Positions 1 through 5,982 of a stretch of 7,486 nt of DNA are shown in pieces. The DNA is taken from the NCBI GenBank assembly GCA_041672395.1, contig JBAYZS010000082.1, positions 1 through 7,486 of the forward strand. The letters are read 5' to 3'. Source of the stretch: UBA5287 sp041672395. GTDB taxonomy: Bacteria; Bacteroidota; Bacteroidia; Bacteroidales; Dysgonomonadaceae. The notes beneath the pieces were generated by a model that ran no database searches, was not told where the DNA came from, and saw nothing but the letters and a program-made list of their open reading frames with translations. How positions within the stretch are numbered: position 1 is the first letter of the stretch; every line of letters starts with the position of its first letter. A program made the position numbers and the translations under genes.

Positions 1-1230
1 ATTGGTTTAATTTTACTATTTTCAGTAACAGTTAACGCCCAATCAAGGCTCGGAAAAATGGGTAATCGCGTAAAAGAAAAAGTAGTTGAAAAGGTTGAAC
101 AACGTATTGAAGACAAAGCCGACGAAGCTACGGACAAAGCGTTGGATAAAACGGAAGAAGCCGTGAAAAAATCAGGAAAGAAAAATCCACAATCAAAGAA
201 TGACGAATCCGGAGAAACGGATGAAACAAACGAAGCAGAAAATAACACAGTGTCTAAAACTTCATCTTCTCAACAAAAAATCAACGCTTCTTATGCCAAA
301 TACGACTTTGTTCCCGGCAACGATGTAATTTTTGAAGACGACCTGAAGGGCGAGCAGAAAGGCGAATTCCCCAGCAAATGGGATTTATTGGAAGGAAACG
401 CGGAAATCGCTCAGATAAACAATGAAAACACCCTTGCCCTGATTGGTTACACATATATTACTCCTTTTTTCAAAGACAAATCTTTCAAACTACCCGAAGA
501 GTTTACATTAGAATTTGATTTACTGATTGATGGTTTGGAAGGTGAAACAGCCGTAGAATTTCTAAACAACAGTGACGAGGTAATTGCAAATTCAACTTTT
601 TGGAAAGATAATACCCGTTTTTTGTTCAATTGGAACAATAATACCAGCGAAAAAACAAGTGAAGATACCTATGACAACAGTGAAGGTTGGCACCACTATG
701 CTTTGTCATTCAACAAAAGAGCAATGAAAGTGTATATGGATGCTAAACTTGTAACTAACATTCCGAATATGGACGAAAAACCTGCGAAAGTAAAATTCTT
801 TGCCCGTGGCCCGGAGGACAATAGCGCTTTTCACATCAAAAACATCCGCATTGCTAAAGGCGCAATGCCACTGTACGATAAGCTGATGACCGACGGCAAA
901 ATAGTTACCTACGGAATTACGTTCGATGTGGGCAATGCCAATATCAAGCCGCAATCGATGGGAACAATAAACGAGATTTTCTCCATAATGCAAAAATATC
1001 CCGAACTCAAATTTTCGGTTGAAGGCCACACCGATAACACGGGAAACGCCGCATCCAACCAAACCCTCTCGGAAACCCGTGCAAAAGCCGTTTGCGACAA
1101 ATTGCAGCAAATGGGCATCGATAGCAACCGTCTTTCAACCAAAGGATACGGGATGAACAAGCCTATCGACAACAATGACACGGCAGAAGGCAGAGCTAAA
1201 AACCGAAGGGTAGAATTTGTGAAGCAATAA
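1..1230 (+). CDS. OmpA-family envelope protein with LamG-like domain (5' end outside window)
   Basis: The reading frame is open from base 1, so the ATG at 58 is not the true start. The 19 codons before it encode a hydrophobic stretch ending VTVNAQ, the tail of a Sec signal peptide, and the start codon lies upstream of the window. Counting from the first visible residue (409 visible), a Lys/Glu-rich helical segment spans about 20-58 and a polar linker about 59-95. A beta-rich concanavalin/LamG-like domain spans about 100-288 (FTLEFDLLIDG, then WHHYALSFN and KVYMDAKLV). A C-terminal OmpA-like domain covers about 300-409. It carries GHTDNTG, LSETRAKAV and NRRVEF, including the Asp (345) and Arg (360) that in this family contact peptidoglycan diaminopimelate. 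The protein therefore probably sits in the periplasm or outer membrane and holds the cell wall. The role of the LamG-like part is unknown; it could bind glycan or protein. The next gene starts 5 bases after the stop, which implies co-transcription. OmpA-domain call is firm, the LamG call moderate. Confidence 0.9.
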   Translation: MGLILLFSVTVNAQSRLGKMGNRVKEKVVEKVEQRIEDKADEATDKALDKTEEAVKKSGKKNPQSKNDESGETDETNEAENNTVSKTSSSQQKINASYAKYDFVPGNDVIFEDDLKGEQKGEFPSKWDLLEGNAEIAQINNENTLALIGYTYITPFFKDKSFKLPEEFTLEFDLLIDGLEGETAVEFLNNSDEVIANSTFWKDNTRFLFNWNNNTSEKTSEDTYDNSEGWHHYALSFNKRAMKVYMDAKLVTNIPNMDEKPAKVKFFARGPEDNSAFHIKNIRIAKGAMPLYDKLMTDGKIVTYGITFDVGNANIKPQSMGTINEIFSIMQKYPELKFSVEGHTDNTGNAASNQTLSETRAKAVCDKLQQMGIDSNRLSTKGYGMNKPIDNNDTAEGRAKNRRVEFVKQ

Positions 1231-1235
1231 AAATT

Positions 1236-3266
1236 ATGAGAAATATACTAGCATTTTTTCTGTTCCTGTTTTTTGCGACTTCCGTTTTCGGACAGGTCAA
1301 CATACCGACTGAAATTCAGCAAATTATAAACAAAATGTCAACCGGAAGGGTAATCACCGAAGCAGAAGAAGCAAAATTAGAACAGTGGAGTGAATCATTG
1401 GAGAACCAATATGGAAATTCAGAGAATAAAAAAGCATCTGCAACTAAAACGACTGCAAAAGCAGATTCTTCGCTTTGTCCACATAAAACTACCCTCGGCA
1501 GTCTGACAGAATTAAACTGGGAGAAGTATGTACAATTGGCTCAGTCGTTAATGACAACTTATGCTCCAAAAACAGGCGATTTATTAAAGCTTAAACAGAC
1601 CCTTCAACAATCATCTAAAAAAACTGATGGTTCGGATTTAGGTGCGGCTTTTGTCATGATGGGAGCAGGTTCGGCTTCAATTTATGCCATTGCCTGGAGT
1701 GCGGCAGAAATTCCAGATGACGTTTTAACGGCAAATAATCTGGGGGTTGTGCTGAAAGACATGGGCGAATATGCAAAAGCCATTCAGGTACTAAAATATG
1801 CCGACAAACTAAAACCAAACATAGGATTAATATTGTGTAATTTAGGTTGGGCATACAGGGAAGCGGGGGATTATACCAATGCCCGTATCATGTTTGAAAA
1901 AGCGCTGAAAGCCTCTCCTGAAATGGATTCTCCAAATTTGGGACTGGGTTTGATAGAAAAATGCGAAAACAACAACTTGCTAGCTGCCAAACACTTGCGC
2001 AAAGCTTTAAAAAACAAATATTCTGCCGTGGGATTCGGTGCCATGAAACAAGCTGAAGCCGCAGAATCAAACAACAATAAAAATCCAGAACCGTTGACCG
2101 ATAAAAAAGAAAATAACGAATCTGTTTCAATTCCAGAACTTCCGGTATATCAACAGATTGGTAAAACAGCTGCACAAGAACAATCTATTGCTCAATACAT
2201 GTCCAAATTAGACTCTCGCACACAACAGTTGATTTCAGAGCTTAATTCAATTGTTGAAATTATCAAGCAGCAACAAAGCCGTGCACTAAAAACTCCCGAT
2301 AATGGGGTTGTCTTCAGTCGTGATTTTGCCAAAGAAATTATGATGTATGACGATGCTACAGTGCTCCTTTTTGGTGAAAACAGTTACTTTGCAAAAATCT
2401 CAAATAATAGGAATAAGTTAATCGAACAAGATTATAACATGCTCAATGATCCTTTTATTTTAAAAAAAATGGAAGAGTTAAACAAACTGATACAAACCTG
2501 TAAAAGTGAATCTTGCTTAAAAAAAATTGAACTATTAAGCTATCAAATCTGTCAAAAACAAAAGAGTGTGATAGAAACCATATTTTCCGACAGTTTCAAA
2601 CGTTACGCTGAGATGAATGGAACATTTAAAGAAACAGTCAATGATTATATTGCGTTTACCGACCCTATCCTCGAAAACATTTATGCACCCAGTCTAAATA
2701 GAGTGTACAATATTAATAGGGAATTACAAATCATCGAACATCTAAAACTGATGGCAGGCTATGCTGCAAACGTTGCCGAAATTGGCAGAGGATACAACGA
2801 ATTAAAATGTGCCGAACCTCAACCTGAAGAACCTGAAGAGGTAGAAGAACCCGAACTGCCTGAGAGTAAAAAAGACTGTCCGTTGGGAAAAGATGGTATT
2901 AAAGCCGAAATGGGAATAGTGTCATTCGAATTAAGTTGTGAACATGTAAAATTATCAGGTGGAGAAGGGATACTTTGGTCAGTTAAGCGTGATTTCATAA
3001 AACACGAAACTTCGATTTGGGGAGGCGTAGGAGTAAAAAAGAGTTTAGGGAATAACCTCGAGGGAGAGGCTTCCATCGGCGCTGAAATGACTCTCGGACA
3101 AGGAGATGCTATCAAAGATATTGCGTTTACAAGCAGCGTGAAAGCGGGATTAGGCGGTTTGGTTGAAAATGAAATCAACGGTAGGTTTTCATTGGAAGGC
3201 GGACCCACAATTGAATCTTCCGCCAATATAATTAAGCCTGGTTTGTCAGATATTATGGGACAATAA
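1236..3266 (+). CDS. Exported TPR-repeat protein with Gly-rich beta C-terminal domain
   Basis: This 676-residue protein begins with a clear signal peptide (residues 1-19, cleavage likely before Gln20 in SVFGQ), so it acts outside the cytoplasm. Residues about 135-155 are small and hydrophobic (Ala/Gly/Met-rich). Tetratricopeptide repeats follow at about 162-195, 196-229 and, weaker, 230-263. They show the usual pattern NNLGVVLKDMGEYAKAI and CNLGWAYREAGDYTNAR. TPR arrays bind partner proteins, so a scaffolding role is likely. Residues about 310-520 look mainly helical and contain paired cysteines (422, 427, 438). A Pro/Glu-rich linker at 526-544 leads to a Gly-rich, strand-like domain at about 550-676 (GGVGVKKSLG, GEASIGAEMTL, GGLVENEING), possibly a beta-sandwich or small barrel. 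Only 5 bases separate it from the OmpA-family gene upstream, so the two probably form an operon and may interact. No enzyme motif was recognised. The frame stays readable for about 100 bases past its stop, apart from one more stop, so the C-terminus may be shortened. Confidence 0.88.
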   Translation: MRNILAFFLFLFFATSVFGQVNIPTEIQQIINKMSTGRVITEAEEAKLEQWSESLENQYGNSENKKASATKTTAKADSSLCPHKTTLGSLTELNWEKYVQLAQSLMTTYAPKTGDLLKLKQTLQQSSKKTDGSDLGAAFVMMGAGSASIYAIAWSAAEIPDDVLTANNLGVVLKDMGEYAKAIQVLKYADKLKPNIGLILCNLGWAYREAGDYTNARIMFEKALKASPEMDSPNLGLGLIEKCENNNLLAAKHLRKALKNKYSAVGFGAMKQAEAAESNNNKNPEPLTDKKENNESVSIPELPVYQQIGKTAAQEQSIAQYMSKLDSRTQQLISELNSIVEIIKQQQSRALKTPDNGVVFSRDFAKEIMMYDDATVLLFGENSYFAKISNNRNKLIEQDYNMLNDPFILKKMEELNKLIQTCKSESCLKKIELLSYQICQKQKSVIETIFSDSFKRYAEMNGTFKETVNDYIAFTDPILENIYAPSLNRVYNINRELQIIEHLKLMAGYAANVAEIGRGYNELKCAEPQPEEPEEVEEPELPESKKDCPLGKDGIKAEMGIVSFELSCEHVKLSGGEGILWSVKRDFIKHETSIWGGVGVKKSLGNNLEGEASIGAEMTLGQGDAIKDIAFTSSVKAGLGGLVENEINGRFSLEGGPTIESSANIIKPGLSDIMGQ

Positions 3267-3375
3267 CAGCTGCCATGAACTCAGGGAAAAGTGAGAAGTG
3301 TATATGACGATGTGCCGTTATTGAATGCTGAGCGGAAAAATATAATGACTCTGCCATTTTAAATATCAATAGGTA

Positions 3376-4446
3376 ATGAGAAAAATTCTGGTTGTTTTAC
3401 TTTTTATATTTCCGAATATTTTTATTCGGGGTCAGGAATATTCCGACAAAACCGTAACCGTAGGCGAAGATATCTTTTTACCCTACTTGAAAGGCAAAGT
3501 TTTTAACCGAATTCCAAAAAACGATACGAACTATCAAAAAATATTCGGTTTGCTGCAATCGGCTGAAGCTGTTGGCAAGACCCAAGGTTATGAGGTAGAA
3601 GTATATAGCAGTGGCGAGAACCTATTTGGCGAGATATCCTTTATCCCGTATATGTTGGAAGGAGACAAAACGGTGCGGGCAAGGACGGCAAGTAGCCTGA
3701 AAATTTTCTTCAATGATATTATGATGCTTTGGCAACCGATAAGTTTGGACATTCCCAATATTTATTATGCCCCAATAAAAAAAGGAGAATTTATGGGATA
3801 TCCTATTTACGAACAGGGCGGTGTAGAAAAAACAATCATATACAAAAGCACGACACCGCTATTTTTGCCCGTTTCACGCGAAGAATATTTAATGGCGCTC
3901 ATAAAATCGGAAGAGGAAAAGCAAAAAAAAAATGGTGCACCTATATCATCGGCACGGATGTCTGTCGAAATAGAGAAAACATATCAAGAACTGCTGAAAA
4001 CCGACAAAGTCGCCGCCGAAGAGTTCAAGCAACAGATGAAGGGTTTCAAAAACGACATGGCTGAAAATAATGCTACAGAAGACCTTGTCTCTTTATATCG
4101 GAAAGAATTGGAGAAACTTTCGCCCTTAGCAAGGAAAAAACAGGCCTATTACGCGATCTATGCTATGGAGAAATACGGCAATTTTTCGGGACTTGTGCCC
4201 GAAGGCGAACAGGGCAAGGCCACCGCGTTGGTAAAACCTAACGACAAAGCTTTTCCAATGGGTTCCCGTGATATATACCTAATGGTAGTAAGTTGGGATT
4301 TAATCACACCACAACAATCCGAAAAGAATTCACCCCGTTTGTATCAACCGCAAAATAACTTCGGTTTCTCACTTACGGACAATAAAATGTATGAACTATA
4401 CAATAATCAAGTTCTATGGAAACATATTATCGGGCTGGTTAAGTAA
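3376..4446 (+). CDS. Exported protein of unknown family
   Basis: I do not recognise this 356-residue protein. It starts with a typical signal peptide (MRKILVVLLFIF, cleavage likely after Gly19, before Gln20). There is no cysteine at that site, so it is not an obvious lipoprotein. Residues about 25-165 are mixed alpha/beta with many aromatic residues, and the conserved-looking part may be PYMLEGDKTVRARTASSLKI. A strongly charged, probably helical or coiled-coil segment covers about 168-255 (SEEEKQKKN, then KTYQELLKTDKVAAEEFKQQ). The C-terminal 90 residues again look globular and aromatic. The start is supported by AGG shortly before the ATG and by an in-frame TAG at 3370-3372. It lies 109 bases after the TPR gene in the same direction and shares its exported nature, so it may belong to the same functional group. 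A promoter in the spacer was not seen. The coding call is firm; no function is proposed. Confidence 0.85.
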   Translation: MRKILVVLLFIFPNIFIRGQEYSDKTVTVGEDIFLPYLKGKVFNRIPKNDTNYQKIFGLLQSAEAVGKTQGYEVEVYSSGENLFGEISFIPYMLEGDKTVRARTASSLKIFFNDIMMLWQPISLDIPNIYYAPIKKGEFMGYPIYEQGGVEKTIIYKSTTPLFLPVSREEYLMALIKSEEEKQKKNGAPISSARMSVEIEKTYQELLKTDKVAAEEFKQQMKGFKNDMAENNATEDLVSLYRKELEKLSPLARKKQAYYAIYAMEKYGNFSGLVPEGEQGKATALVKPNDKAFPMGSRDIYLMVVSWDLITPQQSEKNSPRLYQPQNNFGFSLTDNKMYELYNNQVLWKHIIGLVK

Positions 4447-4559
4447 AGAAATGGATTTAAATAATGTGTCATCTGAAAAATCCAAAAATTCAGAAAAAGA
4501 AAAAACAACATCTTAAGATCTTCATTAAATAGAGAGCAAAAAATTATTTACCAATACAA

Positions 4560-4982
4560 AACTTACTAAAGAAATTGCCAAGTATCTCATCAGTCGAAAA
4601 CTATAGAGGAAAGATGCCGCCCCCTCTGACATTGAGGACTATCGAAGCGTTACGGCTCGTTAAGGACTTGATACATACGATAACGGCAGACAATGGAAAA
4701 GAATTTGCTAAACATCAGGAAATAGCAAAGGATTTGGAAATTTCTTTCTATTTTTGTAAACCGTATCACTCTTGGGAACGTTGTGCAAATGAGAACACAA
4801 ACGGTCTTATCTAACAGTACATCCCAAAAGGAACGGACTTCAGTGAGATAACCGACGAATTTGTCAGGTGGTTCGAAAACAAACTCAACAACAGACCCGG
4901 GAAAAGACTAGGATACCTCACACTAAACGAGAAATTTAATTTATTATTAACTAACAAGAATTCAGTTGCAGTTGCAAGTTAA
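4560..4982 (+). pseudogene. IS30-family transposase, decayed 3' fragment
   Basis: Translation gives the C-terminal half of an IS30-type DDE transposase: VKDLIHTITADNGKEFA, then SFYFCKPYHSWER, NENTNGLI, and after a stop QYIPKGTDFSEITDEFVRW and LNNRP.KRLGY. The second Asp (TADNGKEF) and the final Glu (NENTNG) of the triad are present; the DNA-binding N-terminus and first Asp are gone. Decay is plain. TAA at 4812-4814 sits where the family has Arg (NGLIRQY). A frameshift lies in the C-run at 4620-4624, since dropping one C joins KDAAP to LTLRTIEAL. The usual Gly in ERGANEN is Cys, Arg in NRPRKR is Gly, and Pro in TPNEKF is Leu. The frame ends at TAA 4980-4982. The left boundary is uncertain: LLKKLP at 4563-4580 may be its first remnant. 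It cannot make an active transposase. The family comparisons are from memory of IS30 sequences. Confidence 0.88.
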
Positions 4983-4989
4983 ATTCACC
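4960..4989 (+). mobile_element. Probable right end of the IS30-type element
   Basis: In IS30-type elements of Bacteroidota the transposase stop codon commonly falls inside or next to the right inverted repeat. Here the last codons and the following bases (GTTGCAGTTGCAAGTTAA, then ATTCACC) fit that arrangement, so the element probably ends near 4989. No matching left inverted repeat was found in 4447-4600, in agreement with loss of the 5' part. The exact end is an inference because only one end is present. Confidence 0.4.
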
Positions 4990-5014
4990 TTATACTAATT
5001 TTACAATAGTATAA
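4990..5014. repeat. AT-rich inverted repeat before the esterase gene
   Basis: TTATACTA (4990-4997) and TAGTATAA (5007-5014) are perfect reverse complements around a 9-base spacer. A direct repeat ACCTTATA overlaps both sides (4987-4994 and 5014-5021). The site lies 22 bases before the esterase ATG and just after the likely IS end. It could be an operator, a weak transcript hairpin, or a trace of the insertion event. It lacks a GC-rich stem and a U-run, so it is not a standard terminator. Confidence 0.45.
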
Positions 5015-5036
5015 CCTTATAGAAAGATTAATACTT

Positions 5037-5915
5037 ATGAGATTATTTATTTTATCAATGAGCATCGTATATAGTTTATTATCAATCCAATTATATGCTC
5101 AATCAATTGAAGAAAAAAGTTTACATATAAAATTAAAAAATCAAGGCATAGAGCGTGAGTGTTATTTTTATAAACCAAAGGATTTACCTACACAATCTCC
5201 TTTAGTGATAATATTACACGGGTATGGTGGAAATGCACAAAGCCAGACTAGTAAATTTATTGATTTAGCTGACAAAGAAGGTTTTGCCGTTTGTTATCCA
5301 CAGGGAGCTAAAGATAGAAATAATCAGAACTGTTGGAATGTAGGCTATCCTTTTCAATCAGATTATATGATTAACGATTTGCAATTTATTCGTGATTTGG
5401 TTACATATTTGCAAAAAGAATATCACTTAAGCGAAAAGAATATCTTTCTAACGGGTATGTCCAATGGAGGAGAGATGTGTTATCTGTTTGCTATGGAAAG
5501 TCCACAAACATTTCAAGCCATTGCTTCAATAGCTGGACTAACCTTGACAGAAATGAAAAGAGTATATTCTCACCCGATACCATTTATGGAAGTACATGGT
5601 ACAAACGATAAAATTTCTTTATGGAAAGGAGACCCAACCAATGCTGGAGGATGGGGATCTTACCTCTCGGTTCCTGTAGCTATCAGTTACTTAGTTGCTA
5701 CCAATAAATGTACACATGAAGTGACTGAGCATTTACCAAGACTTCGTAACGAAGTGATTCTTCATAAATTTATGGGAGGACTTCCTGCTTGGGAAGGAGG
5801 ACCTGAGGTAGAGGTTTGGCTATATGAAGTAATACAAGGCGACCATAGTTGGGCGACTATAGACATGGATACAGAAACTGAAGTATGGAATTTTTTTAAA
5901 AAATATATTAAGTAA
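5037..5915 (+). CDS. Secreted LpqC/PHB-depolymerase-type esterase (CE1-like feruloyl/acetyl esterase)
   Basis: A complete 292-residue alpha/beta hydrolase with a signal peptide (cleavage likely after Ala21, LYA before Gln22), so it is exported. The first strand and oxyanion region read LVIILHGYGGNA (56-67). The nucleophile elbow is GMSNGG with Ser142. The acid is Asp191 in VHGTNDK and the general base is His270 in QGDHSW, giving a full Ser-Asp-His triad in the usual order and spacing. CYPQG (86-90) and NCWNVG (98-103) match the LpqC/polyhydroxybutyrate depolymerase group, which also holds feruloyl and acetylxylan esterases. The length is normal for a single-domain member. Likely substrate is an ester-linked acyl, acetyl or feruloyl group on a polysaccharide; the exact ester cannot be read from sequence. 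The next gene, 67 bases downstream, is also an exported esterase, suggesting a shared task in glycan de-esterification. No clear Shine-Dalgarno site or TAnnTTTG promoter was seen upstream. Confidence 0.92.
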   Translation: MRLFILSMSIVYSLLSIQLYAQSIEEKSLHIKLKNQGIERECYFYKPKDLPTQSPLVIILHGYGGNAQSQTSKFIDLADKEGFAVCYPQGAKDRNNQNCWNVGYPFQSDYMINDLQFIRDLVTYLQKEYHLSEKNIFLTGMSNGGEMCYLFAMESPQTFQAIASIAGLTLTEMKRVYSHPIPFMEVHGTNDKISLWKGDPTNAGGWGSYLSVPVAISYLVATNKCTHEVTEHLPRLRNEVILHKFMGGLPAWEGGPEVEVWLYEVIQGDHSWATIDMDTETEVWNFFKKYIK

Positions 5916-5941
5916 ATTAATAAACCTTTTATCAATTTACT

Positions 5942-5949
5942 TACTTTTG
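5942..5949 (+). promoter_or_regulatory. Possible Bacteroides-type -7 promoter element
   Basis: TACTTTTG fits the TAnnTTTG consensus recognised by the main Bacteroidota sigma factor. It lies 33 bases before the ATG at 5983, which would give a leader of roughly 25 bases. No clear TTTG -33 element is found at the expected distance upstream, so this may be a chance match in AT-rich DNA. If real, the tandem esterase gene can be transcribed separately from the esterase before it. Confidence 0.35.
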
Positions 5950-5982
5950 TATACGTTACTTTATTTTAATAAATATTCAGCT

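Noticed and set aside
58..60. ATG as start of the OmpA-family gene
   Set aside because: The frame is open upstream to base 1 and encodes the end of a signal peptide, without which the protein would lack export; the true start is outside the window.
447..1181. Minus-strand ORFs opposite the OmpA-family gene
   Set aside because: They lie wholly within a gene with clear domain matches on the + strand and show no recognisable protein features.
1654..3226. Minus-strand ORFs opposite the TPR gene
   Set aside because: They are shadows of the + frame; the Ser/Pro-rich one mirrors the Pro/Glu-rich linker and Gly-rich domain codons.
3729..4064. Plus-strand ORF in another frame inside the orphan exported gene
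   Set aside because: It overlaps a longer frame that has a signal peptide, and its Arg/Lys/Cys-rich composition is typical of an off-frame reading.
4990..5014. Intrinsic terminator for the IS transposase
   Set aside because: The stem is only AT pairs apart from one C-G, and no T-run follows.
5916..5982. Terminator between the two esterase genes
   Set aside because: The spacer is AT-rich but contains no stable hairpin followed by a T-run.
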